NCBI RefSeq assembly: GCF_000516985.1
Contig: NW_006917102.1
Location: forward strand, 434,001 to 498,000
Length of the DNA: 64,000 nucleotides
Direction of reading: 5' to 3'
DNA from: Pestalotiopsis fici W106-1
Taxonomy: Eukaryota; Ascomycota; Sordariomycetes; Amphisphaeriales; Sporocadaceae
The notes beneath the pieces are model-generated. The model was given only the letters and a program-made list of their open reading frames with translations. It was not told the DNA's origin and searched no databases. Made by a program: the position numbers and the translations under genes. Below are positions 34,901-45,835 of this stretch, piece by piece (positions within the stretch are counted from its first letter, which is position 1; each line of letters starts with the position of its first letter).

Positions 34901-35520
34901 AATAAATAAAAAACGCATTTTAAAAAGGGCTTATAAGCAAAAAAAAATAAGGTTCGCTATTGCGGGAAAAAAATAATAAATAAAAAATATATATTATAAA
35001 AAAACGTAAAAAATATACAAAAAGCGCTTTATAAAAAAAAATAAAAAAAAATATAAAATTTAAAAATTTTAAATAGCTATTTTCGTAAAAGCAAAAATAA
35101 ATATTTTTTAAAATAAATATAAAATATATAATTCGATATAAATTCGCGATATAGCGTCGAAAGCTACCGGAAGCGACCGAAAGCGATTATAAAAATCTAA
35201 TTATTAATAAATATAAACCGAAATTTACTAAATATTAATAACGCAAAATAATAATAAATACGATTATACGCTTTAAATTTAATCGTAATATAAAAACAAA
35301 TTAAAAAAATCCGCGTTTATAAAGCCGTAAAAGCTTTAAATTAGCCCTAAAAGCTATAAATTTAATATCGATTTATAATTAAAAACGGGCTTTATCGCTA
35401 TATTCGATATATTTAAATTTAAAGTTATTTTAATAATATAAAAAACGTTTAAAATTAAAAAAAGCAAAACGATCGGGCCCGATTTTACTTAAATAAAACC
35501 GTATAATTAGTTAGCTACGC
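31901..35520. other. Decayed DNA on the right side of the island
   Basis: Strongly RIP-mutated. In one plus frame 32650-33240 can be read as a long Gln-, Lys- and Arg-rich coding stretch if TAA/TAG are taken as ancestral CAA/CAG. It shows no known domain. No LTR pair or terminal repeat was found. The transition to normal DNA is at about 35510-35530. Confidence 0.45.
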
Positions 35521-35566
35521 CACGCCAAAAAATATGGCCGTATACCTGGATTACTATAGAGTATAA

Positions 35567-35968
35567 TTAGATCCGGGGCAATTTGGCTATATATTTCTCA
35601 GCTGGAGATCTCTGTTTTATGACGTTCAAACTTACACATATCCATCGATTTCCCTTTCCATGGTGCTTAGAGCCTCTATATCCGCCGCCGCCGTAATAGC
35701 GGATATGTATTGTGCTTTCTTCGGAGTGCGATAAAGATTCGGTCGAAAGCCCTACCGTCTCGGCCGCCTTCGTGGTCGTTGACTTCGGAACATTTCCAGT
35801 AAGCCTTTGGCCGAGGGTGTACGTTTGGTTTTGTCCAAATTTTGCAAACAGTCCAACACGTCGCGCTTCAGTGCCGCTCGTGTTATCTCGTGATATGGTG
35901 GTGTCAACCTTACCAAACGGCATTGCGACTTGGTGGAAGTAGGCCAATAGATTTGCAACCGAAAACAC
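35567..35968 (-). pseudogene. Unrecognised coding-like fragment at the island border
   Basis: A 130-residue open frame of normal base composition directly outside the island. It starts at a non-ATG codon, so it has no proven start; the first ATG gives MPFGKVDTTISRD. The middle is Ser/Thr-rich and the C-terminus has a GGGGY segment and basic residues. No family was recognised. It may be the tail of a gene whose upstream part is missing, or a chance frame. Confidence 0.25.
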
Positions 35969-36423
35969 GAATGGAAATAAGATATTACCAATGCCCGGAC
36001 GGAGGGGTGGTTTGTGTGCACAGGTGAGTACCAGTCTTTAGAACTTAAACCTGACCGAAATTATGAAACGGAGATCCCCATATGCTAAGTATTACATAGA
36101 CTATTGGGCACTATTATATAATAAGCAGAAGGCCCCATGTGTTATGACGTAGTCCGGGAAGTGCGCAGGTATAAACGTACCAGTCAATACACGTCCAGAC
36201 ATGCATCCATAGCTGCAATGTAACGTACCTAATACAGGCCAGGTAACTAACGATGGAATTTTGTCCGCCTAAAGAAGTTTTGCGCACAGTCTTGGCATGA
36301 CCATTCATGCAGGTGAGGCCCGTGCAGCGCGCACAGCCACAAGCCTGGAGCCAAATGGTCAGAAGAATGATATGTACTTGTTTCAAACTCGCGTATGTAG
36401 CTATATAGGCGCTGGCTTCTCGA
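35969..36423. other. Intergenic region downstream of the AAA gene
   Basis: The 3' flank of the AAA ATPase gene. The open frame at 36114-36386 has no recognisable motif. No other feature seen. Confidence 0.45.
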
Positions 36424-39173
36424 TTATCTTATCTGCCTTTCCTCTGCAATCTCGTCTGGTGTGAGGTCACCGTGTACTTTCTGAATATAATTCTCAAATT
36501 TCATCACCTCACTAATCACCCTGTCAAGATGTTTATACCCCATGGCTTCCTTTTTGAAAAGCGCCAATTGCTTTGCTGTAGAAACGGCGTTACGAATTTG
36601 CCTTCCATTCAAATGAATTGCAGCCAATGCTTCCAAGTGTTTCGTAATGTCTGCTATATCAATTGTGCTTCGAGAATCGCACTCTGAGGTTGAGGACTGA
36701 TCCGCGCTCATTTTTCGAGATGATTCAAGCTCGGAAAGACGACTTATGAACTTGGTCCAAATTTGCCGCCGCTGGAAGAGTTTCAAGTCTTCGTAGCGAA
36801 GCGTCAGATGCATTCGCGATTTGAAAGCTTCATCGAAGGTTCCAATACGATTGGTAGTCAGAATCAGGATACCTATTATGTAATGTCAGTCTTTAGTCCA
36901 CATTCTGTGGATAATTTCAAGATACCATCGTAATATTCAAGCACGCGAAGGAACACTATAATTATTAGCATGAAATTCCAAGATGGGGTTTCGTACACTT
37001 GCCTGAGACCAGCGCATTTCTCTCAAGCTGTTGCAACGATCTTTGCTCCAGGAAAACATCGGCTTCGTCTAAGAGGACGACTGAATTACGGCAGTGAGAA
37101 ACGATATCCATCCATGAGTACACAAAGCAACCTACCACACTCCCATATCCTGCAGAGCTCGAATACTGTGGTAAAATACTACGCCTGTCAACTGTATCCA
37201 GAAAGATGGACGTTGTATGACTTACCTCCTCCACCTTCTCCACAGTCGTCCCAATATCCCCACAGGACACCTTGTACAATGGCCTCTTGGCTACCTCAGC
37301 AACGCTAGCATTGGTAAGCAATGAACTCCACATGATGCATCGATAACTGTTACCTTTCAGCTGTCAATGTCTTCCCTGTTCCAGGACCACTGACAAAGGT
37401 TAGAATATCTTTCAAGATAAGAAAATAGATGCAGTAGAACGTACCCATGAAGCAGGATGAACAAACCATTCCCTTTCCCGTGAATGACGTCCATGTGCTC
37501 TTCAGCGCGTAATCGTGTAGTGACAACAGCCTGTACTAGCTCTTTCGTGCCATGTTCGAGGACGAGGTGCGAGAAAGCATCTTCGTTCCATTCAACTTCC
37601 TCAAGGTCGAGAACCTGTAGAGTAACTAATTGTGTCAGTATGGATAGGCTGCTTGGAAAATTGTGCGAAAGAAAAGATGGATGTAGGCATAGTTTGCAAT
37701 CCATACCCCACTCGTGTTTATGCATGTTGAATCCAAAAATACTAGAAGGAAGACACAGGAAGAACGAATCGCCAAGATCAGGGTTCTCGATAACCATCAG
37801 CTCACTGTCCAGCTCTTTCGAGCTATCTCTAGAATTCGCTGTTTCAGGAGGATGCATTTCGTAGTATGTCTTCATATCGACCATGTAGCGGTAGTTGGTC
37901 TATATCCTAGTGAGCTTAAATCCTGTTTCAAAATAGCAGTTAATATTACCGAATCATGTGCTCTGCTAGATTCACTTTTAGAGCTGACGTATTGTCTATG
38001 TCGACATTTCCAGAGCATGTCGCCTCTGTTTTTAAGTGCACCCATAGTGCTCGCACTCGCGAATCTTTCCGGATAGATTGGTAGATCAAGAATTTCGACC
38101 ACACCAGTAGTAGCCAGAGAAAGTGTTTCCTTCCACTTATGTTCAAGTGACTTGAAGACTCCAACGAATATCCAGTGTGATACTTGCAGAGCCAAAGTCA
38201 CCTGAGTCTTCTGGGTCTTTAGAGGCTCCATTTCTATCTCGGCCCAATCCTGGAGAACAGAAGCTTCCAAATGGGATGGTCCTTCTCCCTCGTGACGGGA
38301 TATTACTATATCACCAGGGATCTTGCTATTGATTAGTCAAATAAGTTGACCAACGTGGAGACGGGACCTTACGAATAGATATTTGAGCAACCCAAGAGTA
38401 ATTTGTGAACGTGAGAGGTGGTCATCCACTGTGTCCCACTCTGGACGAACGTGTTCCTCGAGATAGTTCTGAAACACATCCAGGTATCCTCGTGATCCTG
38501 GCTCCATGTTGGCAATTGCATCCTCAATACGATCACGACGGTGGAACCACCAGATGTACGGGTATTGGTTTGTCTTGCCGTCTCCGTGAAAGTCTGGATG
38601 AGCGATGCCTGACAATGCTGTATTTGACAAATCGTTCAGGTCATCAGCCAGCTGCGACGAAACGATGGTAATATGCTCCTTTGTCATGAGAGATTGGATA
38701 TCATGGTGGCCACTCTGATGCCGCAAGTGTCCACTTCCGGCCCGTGAACTGTCTTTACAGCACTCATAATGCCTATGAACCACGAAGAGCACCTCTTTGT
38801 TATTTTGCAAATATTGTTCGACGTTATCCACAATCTCGCTGCATCGTAAATGCGCGCGGTTCGGACCGCTTTTGACAAGTGTAGGGGTGTCCAGGAATAC
38901 TTCTTTCCTATAATCTTTTGCACAATTGACCATATGGAGGATCTGAAAACGCGGCGGACGCTCTATCAAAGATGATTCTGCTCGCAGTCGTAGTCGTTCC
39001 AGCTCTTGTAGATTCTCGGTGGCTTTTTCCAGGCCTCTGAACAGAACCTGGTCTTCGACATGGTTCTTTTCGCCCAAGAAATTGCAGATTACGGCGCGCC
39101 AGTCAACGGTCATGGCATGTCGCCGAGTAGCCACTAATATTCGATTGTCAGTATGCAAGGCAGCAATGTGCAT
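36424..39173 (-). CDS. Fungal AAA+ ATPase with DUF7025-like N-terminal region
   Basis: Ten exons can be joined in frame to a 740-residue protein: 39173-38373, 38321-37989, 37899-37707, 37625-37445, 37389-37354, 37304-37226, 37178-37136, 37080-37003, 36955-36926, 36872-36424. The N-terminal half carries blocks typical of fungal AAA proteins annotated with DUF7025 (FVVHRHYEC, YPYIWWFHRRDRI, DVFQNYLEEHVRPEWDTVDD, LDLPIYPERFA). The AAA module has Walker A GGPGTGKT, encoded by the 36-nt exon, Walker B VVLLDEADVFLEQRSL, sensor 1 ILTTNRIGT and SRMHLTLRYEDL. The C-terminus is a lid with a helical tail. The exon 8/9 intron starts GC (GCAAGT) and the first intron ends AAG. The cellular role of this family is not established; it is probably intact. 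An additional 5' exon cannot be excluded. Confidence 0.83.
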
Positions 39174-39743
39174 TTGGGCTTTTGATTATTTACTGTCTGA
39201 ATCAGCCGGCATTCTAGCGTGCGATGATGAACTTCGAAAACTCTATGGTCAAGAACTCTTTCTTCAAAGTCAGCCACTGGATTTCTTACGTTATTATCTG
39301 AATGTAAGACTTTTTTCATGGCAAATAATCCTGGGTCGCATCTGTGGCAATGCGGATGCCCGACATGGGTACTTATCTCGCCTTTTAGGCACCGGTGCAG
39401 CTCGTAGAAAGTACAGTGACTTGCGACCCAATGAGTTTTTACACTTTGCGAGTGGCAGTGCATATATGGGTAGCATCGAAATCTAGGATTGCATGGACCG
39501 TTCTAGACCCTAATCAAAGCAATGGGATCCTTGTTTGTCCTAACTGCCGTGGTTATTGTTGCAATTATCGGTATGTTATGCTATTTCTGGTCCCACCTAT
39601 GCCTAGTCCTGAGAAGACTAATATTTTCATTACGCTTTGTGCTCTGCAATTTGGCTGCAATAATTGACACATTGGGGTCGCATTGAATTTTGTAATGCAA
39701 GCTCTTCCAGCTATGCCAGCTCAAGTATGAGCTTGCTTGCCTG
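39174..39743. other. Intergenic region between AAA and PNP genes
   Basis: 570 bases separating two minus-strand genes, containing the promoter of the AAA gene and the terminator of the PNP gene. Open frames on both strands have no motif. A further 5' exon of the AAA gene could hide here. Confidence 0.4.
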
Positions 39744-41958
39744 TTAATGTTCCAACGGCCACACTTCTAGAAAAGCTTTGACACAAGCAGCTGCCGTTGT
39801 GGCAGCGTACTTCTGCCACTCTTTGGTCTTGTGTTGATCCGCATAGTCACAAACGCTTTTGATGATTATGCACGGGCAATGGTCCCAAATTCCCACACCC
39901 TCCATCTCGAATGCTACTACTTTGTCCTCGTGGAATACTCTATCGCGGTCGCTTGCTGATTTCATGACTTTGTTCCCTGATCCATAGACCCCAAAGTGGA
40001 TTGCCGGATAAATAGGTTCACCGTTTTCTTCGGCTTTCGACATTGTCTCGAGACGTTTCCGGCTAACTTGTCGCTTGATGGTGCCAATAATCTCTCCATC
40101 CCGCGGAATCTTGAGGTTTTGCTTGACCCCATTCGGATCACTGATTTCACTCGTACTGTTCTCGAATTCGGGCTCTTGTGAAGGGCTTGACTCAAACAAC
40201 ACATCATGGCTAGTTCCAGGGTATCCAGCGGAATAGCCAGGTGTCTGACGCTGGCGAACGGCATCCAAATGACAAGCTGTCCTTTGTATCAAGTGTTGAT
40301 GGCACCTTGTTGTCTTCAATCTCGACAAGAAGGAACTGATATTCGATGGCATTTTTCTGGCACTGTCTGCCACCTCTCGCTTCCGCTCAAATCCCTGGGG
40401 GTATTGCCTGCCAAAGTCATAGCTTACCAGGCCATCGCTTATAATTACGTCGCCTAGTAGGACTTCAGTGTTCTTGTCGGGAAATGGCACCCCACCACAT
40501 ATGCCAGAGATGATAGCAAGACGTATTCCTGGGAAGACAAGTTGGCAGCTCGCGAATGCATAGGCAGCGTTGAACCCACCCATTCCTGGCATATAAAGGA
40601 TGACGACACTGTGATGGGCGATCTTGACGACAGAGTAAGTGATAGAGTGGATCCCATCACTTCGGACTTCGAATTCTTTTTCATCCAGAATCTCGTCCCA
40701 GAATGGCTCGAGGGCATTCGCTTCAAGAGAAAGCGCACATACGATGGCAACTCCAACTTCGTCTCTTCGATACTTTGAAGTATCACTCTTGTCGGGCCTG
40801 CCTGACTTGACCTGAACAAGATTTTGCGCTGGCTCTGGTAGTTGAGGCTGTATGTCGTCATGGTGAGGCAGGAGCTCTGGCAGTTTCAAATCATACTCGG
40901 TAATGACAAGCTGACTTCCGGGGTCGGGGTCACCATGTGGACTCGACCGAAGCAACACCTTTGTAGAGCTGGACATTGGAAGAGCCCTCAATTGGTATTG
41001 ACTGCCCTTGATAGGATCTCTGTTTATCAGAAACATGACCTTAGCAGATGCTCCCTTCTTGTCTGATGGCTTTCGTAGTGTATCGTAGAATTCGTCAATC
41101 CAGTGCGCAACGTCTCCGTGTCGTGTGCCGAATATGGAGAGGTCAATAATGATGAAAAGCTCACGAAGTGATTCGATGAGACTTTGCATAGTAGATATCC
41201 AGTCTGAGATGTTTTCAGCGCTCTGAAAGCGGTGCACCATGTCAGCTAGAAAGGCTAGCGATATTGTGCAGGTAATGCTCCGGAGGCCCTGTATAGCGAG
41301 TTGTCGCATAAGATCCAGTGAATGATACGAGTTGAAATGCTCGCGAGACGTCGCACAGTTCACCATGTAAAGAACTGGTGAGTTTGTGCCAAAACGACGG
41401 ATCGCATCGCAACTAAGCCGCTGAAGCCAGCCAGTTGACTGTGAAGGCCCTTTGATAGCAACTAAGCTAGACGACTGACTTATTGCCCAGGATTGGATAT
41501 GAGCATCTGCCCATATTCTTCTCATGGTACCCTTCAGCGCAACACCTTCGTTGCGAAGTTTTGACGATGCCAAGCATTTGGATTTCAGCCGTTCAGGGTC
41601 TAAGAAGGCCGATCCTGTTTGCGCTTCACAAAGCGCAATCACCTTCCATAAGTGTTCTTGTATTCCCAGGGACCATTGATCATCCTCTATATCATGAGGG
41701 TATTGATCTGTGCACAATGGTCAAAATGAGTTTCGACTAGCCGAGAGATGGTGAGGGCATACCGGACAGTTGAGTCCGTAGGAACTCTAGCATCTGACGA
41801 TGGCCTCTATCCTCAACATCACAGCGGGCGACAATTGGTTCCTGGGGTAGAGCCGGCAAAGACAATGCATCTGGAAATAGCCTTAGTACTTCAAGTTGCC
41901 GATGAATTTCGGCAAGTAAGCACTGCTTGTGGTGCGGCTTCATATGCGGCCCGCCCAT
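39744..41958 (-). CDS. Degenerate P-loop region plus C-terminal nucleoside phosphorylase (PNP/UDP) domain
   Basis: Two exons, 41958-41763 and 41707-39744, with a 55-bp GTATGC...CACAG intron, give 719 residues. The long frame alone lacks an ATG, and the splice adds an ATG-initiated N-terminus (MGGPHMKPHHK). Residues about 145-330 resemble a STAND-like NTPase region, with VAIKGPSQSTGW in the Walker A place lacking GK[ST] and LFIIIDLSIFG in the Walker B place. The rest is a PNP_UDP domain: VAIVCALSLEANALEPFWDE, the phosphate-site GMGGFNAAYA, ISGICGGVP, VAFEMEGVGIWDH and VCDYADQHKTKEWQ. Fungal PNP_UDP domains usually sit N-terminal to a NACHT or NB-ARC domain, so here the order is reversed. An enzymatic role on nucleosides and an incompatibility-type function are inferences. 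It lies 570 bp upstream of the AAA gene on the same strand. Confidence 0.8.
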
Positions 41959-43145
41959 ATCAAACAAAACAGTCTGAAATTACTTGTGCAATCAAAGAAA
42001 GTACTCCCAATGGCGGTTCCAACATGTTGACCGCTGATTGTGAGGGGCGGGTAAAACATCCACGGATCGAATTACTTTGTGCCTATGGCAAATAAACAGT
42101 TCGATCCCTCATGAGGCTGTGGGAGGCAGAGGGCTGTGTCAGCAAACCCCGCAGATCAAAGGATTTGGGAGGGTTGTATTTCCGCCAGCACATTCTGCAG
42201 TTATGCAGCATGATGTAAGCCATTGGGGTTGGCAGGAAGGCAATGTCGACTATCTAAAGGGGAGGGGGGCTATCGAGGCAGTCCGTACCAACAAAACAGT
42301 TATTTCGCCATGTCGCACAAAGTGTAACGTGTCCTAACTGCGAACACATCCGAGAGAATATTTCAATGATCGTTTCAAAGGGTCAGGCCTTGTATATTCA
42401 ATGAGTCGTTCTCGTACCATGCGCATATTGGCAGCAGATACAAGTGCTGGTGTTTGCACTCCTGTGATCCACCTATTTTATATCCGTTTACGATTCTCCT
42501 AACGTCCTATCCGGTAGAACAATGCGAACATATATACTTCCAATTGAGCGAAAACCAGTGATTCATGAATGTATATTTTGTAGCCGAAGTATCCATTGTT
42601 ATCTGGTTATTTTAGGTGGTTCCGGCTTGTCATGGCGCTGGACGCTGTCACTGGACAGCTCGTGAATGGGCCCCTTGGCGCCCGCCATAGGCGGCCCACG
42701 TGCACCTCGGAACTGTAAATACGTTCACCGATCGTCCAGAACATGGACTGTAACTCTTCGAGCTATGTCCTGTCAATCTACCTGATGTAATAGTGAGCCG
42801 TTCTTGCCGGTTACCTGTAGACCTGTCAGACTGTAGAGAACAGACTACTATATGGCACTAGCCTATACTACCCGCCATCTGCGTCCAGTTTCTCCCACCA
42901 ACTGAAGCGAGAAGCATTTATTGCTAGGACTTCAACTTTTGAGGGTTGTACCACGACTGGCTGCTATTCCCCGTATCGGAATACATTATGTATCTTCCCG
43001 ATGTTTGTACGGGATGGCCACGCTCTTGAATTTAACTAGCAGGAAGCGCTCCCTGGCCAGCGTCAGCCAGCGTACGAAAAACTGTCACACAACGCTCGAA
43101 TGCCCGTAATGCCCCCCCACACCCCCTCGAAGTAAGCAGCGTTAT
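41959..43145. other. Intergenic region upstream of the PNP gene
   Basis: About 1.2 kb with no recognised gene. It holds the PNP gene promoter on its left. Open frames (41748-42095, 42077-42337, 42921-43109) are short and motif-free. Confidence 0.45.
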
Positions 43146-43221
43146 TGTCAGATGGTGGATTATGGTTCCTATATACTAGACTAATTTAAACTTTAATAGG
43201 AAAGTACCACCTTGATTAACA
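43146..43221 (+). repeat. Internally deleted Copia LTR remnant
   Basis: The first 33 bases (TGTCAGATGGTGGATTATGG onward) match the Copia LTR start at 14625. The last 43 bases match its end (TTTAATAGGAAAGTACCACC, then TTGATTAACA). About 157 internal bases are missing, with the join at ATACT/AGACTAA. Differences from the full LTR are C-to-T or G-to-A. The flanking pentamers (GTTAT and CCTGA) do not match, so no target duplication is left. Confidence 0.88.
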
Positions 43222-43693
43222 CCTGATTAAAAGTACGACCAGGCCATGCTATAGTCAGGCTCAGGGCCCGCTGTCGGCTCCGAGCAACAAACGGCCATCA
43301 TCAACTACTTTCAACCTCTTGTGAACAACAATACCCAATACACATCGGCCAACTCTAGAGTCCGAATGTTGGCGGTCCATTGTCCACGATATAAACTGCG
43401 GCTCTTGCCAATGCAAATCCTTGGGCAAAGTCGCCGATCGACAAGCACATAGTATGTATGGACTAGTCGTCAGCTTCTGAAAATAGCCTGGGGGGAATCT
43501 TGACATTATGATAAGTACAGAGTCGGCGTCTGCAAAATATGGCTTAGAACATCTATTTTATTCACAGCCACTCTGGCTGTAAAACTCATGACTATAAGTG
43601 TTGCCAAAAGCAACCTTTTTTCGACACTGGGCATCCTTCTTCTTCATCAGCTCTACGATATCCAATTCCATAACTCACACATAATTGATCGCT
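43222..43693. other. Upstream region of the arylsulfotransferase-like gene
   Basis: Probable promoter and 5' leader. It includes pyrimidine-rich DNA at 43624-43645 shortly before the start codon. No gene seen. Confidence 0.4.
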
Positions 43694-45334
43694 ATGATTT
43701 CCTCTAGTTTCCGTCTTTCTCTGGCTTTGGCTCTGACATTGAGTGTTCCATCTGTTTCGGCAGATATGCCATTGCTCACTGCAGCCGACGCGGATGCCTA
43801 CAACGCTGGCGAGTACGGTAGCCTGCCAAATCAGACATTTCACTCGTCTGACTTGATTGCACCGAGGCTACTTGTCACCAAATGGGAGAGAAACTCTACC
43901 AAGACCGGATCCCATATATTCCTATCACCCCATATTGATGGCCAAGATCAAGCGCCAATGATACTCTCGGCGGGTGACCTAAGCCTAGTCTATGTCGATC
44001 CATCGTGGAACGGAGGCGCCGACACTCGCATGCAAATGTATAAAGGCGATCCTTATCTGACTTTTTGGTCCGGCACAGTCGTCCGGGGCGGCGGCTACGG
44101 CGGTGGCGTGCTCGTCGATAGGTCATACCAAAAGGTTGCCAATCTCACCACTCAAGGCTTTACTACCTTGGCGGATGGTCATGAATTTCAACTTACCCAT
44201 GACGGTGGTGCACTGCTCGTCAATTCCCACACAACCACCGGCGACTGTAGCGAGGTGGGAGGCGGTCGCAACTGTACACTCAAGGCATTCGCGTTTCAAG
44301 AAATCGACATTGCCACTGGCGAACCACGATTCACCTGGCGCGCTGAGGACCACTTTTCCCTCAACGAATCTTTCAAGGCCTGGAGTGGCAATGACAGCGT
44401 AGAGTGGGATTGGTTCCACATGAACAGCCTCGAGAAGACCATGAGCGGCGATTACCTCATCTCGGGACGGTACCTCGCCATGGCGGCCCTCATCAACGGC
44501 ACGACCGGTGACAAGATCTGGCAGGTGGGCGGCAAGAATAGCGACTTTCGGGACATAAGCACCACGAATGGCTCTACGGGAGCGGCGGCAATCTTTGAGT
44601 TCCAGCACGACGTCCGGTTTGCCGGAGGCCCACGGAGCGGCAGTGTCGATAACGCCTTTGATGATTTGACCATGTTTGATAATCATGTCCTGGCCGATGG
44701 GCTCGAGCAGCCGACGCCTGGCTGCATCGCCAATTGCTCGCGGGGCCTTCGCATTCGACTCGATCACACCGAGAGGACTTTCACGCTAGTCCACGACTTC
44801 TACCACCCTGCGAGCGTTCAGACCTTTGCGCAAGGCAGTTATCAAACTTTTCCCAATGATAATGTCCTGGTTGGTTGGGGTACCGTTCCTGCCTTTACCG
44901 AGTTCACAGCTGCTGGTGAGACAGTTCTTGAAGTCCAAACCGCCCCATGGTCGTCGGCCGCCACCGGTGGCAGTCTCTTGTATCGCGTGTACAAGCTAGA
45001 CTGGACTGCGACGCCGCTCACGAATCCAAACGCTGTTGTCGTCAATGATACGGTCTATGTCTCTTGGAATGGGGCGACAGAGGTTGCCTCATGGACACTG
45101 GTAAGTCTTTTACCGTCCTGCTTTTACGGATATAATTGCAAGTAGGGCATACGCTAACGCAGAATGTGGCAGTTTGGTGGCCAAGACAATGAGCGTCTTT
45201 CAAAATTAGTGACTGTGCCCCGAGCGGGTTTTGAGACGGCGATTGTGCTGGACTCTTTACCTCCGATATTAAAGGTGGAAGCTGTCAGCACGGCAGGGGA
45301 AACCATTGGTTCAACAGAAGTCATCGCGTCTTAG
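43694..45334 (+). CDS. Secreted arylsulfotransferase-like (ASST family) protein
   Basis: Two exons, 43694-45100 and 45173-45334, with a GTAAGT...GGCAG intron (72 bp), encode 522 residues. ATG 43694 is chosen because the frame above it opens at TTG, and it starts a clear signal peptide (hydrophobic LSLALALTLS, likely cut after SVSA). The mature part matches the fungal arylsulfotransferase family by its repeated beta-propeller-type segments (HIFLSPHIDG, FQLTHDGGALLVNSHTT, GEPRFTWRAEDHF, WDWFHMNSLEKTMSGDYLIS, FEFQHDVRF, FDNHVL). There are many N-glycosylation sequons (NQT, NST, NCT, NES, NGT, NGS, NCS). The C-terminus FGGQDNERLSKLV lies in exon 2. It is probably extracellular. The substrate is unknown and sulfotransfer activity in fungi is not proven. 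Confidence 0.85.
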
Positions 45335-45835
45335 GAGTCGTATACAATTAGTGACATGGTGAATTCGATGAGTGTAAGCGCTGGCTACTTCTAGGGTCTG
45401 CTTACTGTCTGCGATGTTTTATTTGTAGACTCGACTAAACCTTCTTCATAATTATGATTTATCTTATTCCTACTAGGTATTTGTTGTTCCTCTGTGTCGC
45501 ATTCATATCGGTAGGCTTGTCTTTCTATCTAATTTTTCAAACGCATTCATGATACCTACATTCGTGTTACAGGTACGAGTCAACTTGCACGTCTCTTTCG
45601 ATGATGTTCTGGAATGCTCGACAGCAGCTGACGGATAGCATTCTGTGAATTGTAGCTGCGAAACTATAATCTAGAGCCATGGCCTTGGAGGCGGCAGCGA
45701 CTCTAATATGCCAAGTCTCACCTGTTCTACGTGGGCTATCTGTTGTATGGCATTCGTTTCTATTTGGAGGGAATTTCATTGTCGACCATCTGATAGTCCT
45801 CGCCCACTAGGCTGCGGTTTCGCTTTTGAATCAAA
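45335..45835. other. Convergent intergenic region
   Basis: 501 bases between two 3' ends (the plus-strand sulfotransferase-like gene and the minus-strand regulator). No coding motif; it holds the terminators of both genes. Confidence 0.5.

Larger units (their letters stand above)
10753..35520. other. RIP-mutated AT-rich island
   Basis: About 24.8 kb of extremely AT-rich DNA with sharp borders near 10753 and 35515. CpA and TpG are nearly absent over long stretches (33001-33120 contains none), while TpA and CpG are common. That is the signature of C-to-T change at CpA on both strands, as in repeat-induced point mutation. Every recognisable coding sequence inside is a transposable element riddled with TAA/TAG in otherwise collinear frames. 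A pericentromeric or subtelomeric position is possible, but nothing in the sequence proves one. Confidence 0.9.

Noticed and set aside
10753..35520. Island as a mitochondrial DNA insertion or as a proven centromere
   Set aside because: Its coding remnants are nuclear transposons and CpG is abundant, so it is not mitochondrial. Centromere identity needs chromatin data and longer context.
38930..41360. Shared MVNCA peptide in the AAA and PNP proteins as a sign of common origin
   Set aside because: In the AAA protein it belongs to a conserved family block (ILHxVxC) and in the PNP protein to the region after the degenerate P-loop. The surrounding residues do not align.
42085..42115. Possible tRNA (B-box-like GTTCGATCCC)
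   Set aside because: No matching A box, acceptor stem or anticodon arm could be folded upstream.
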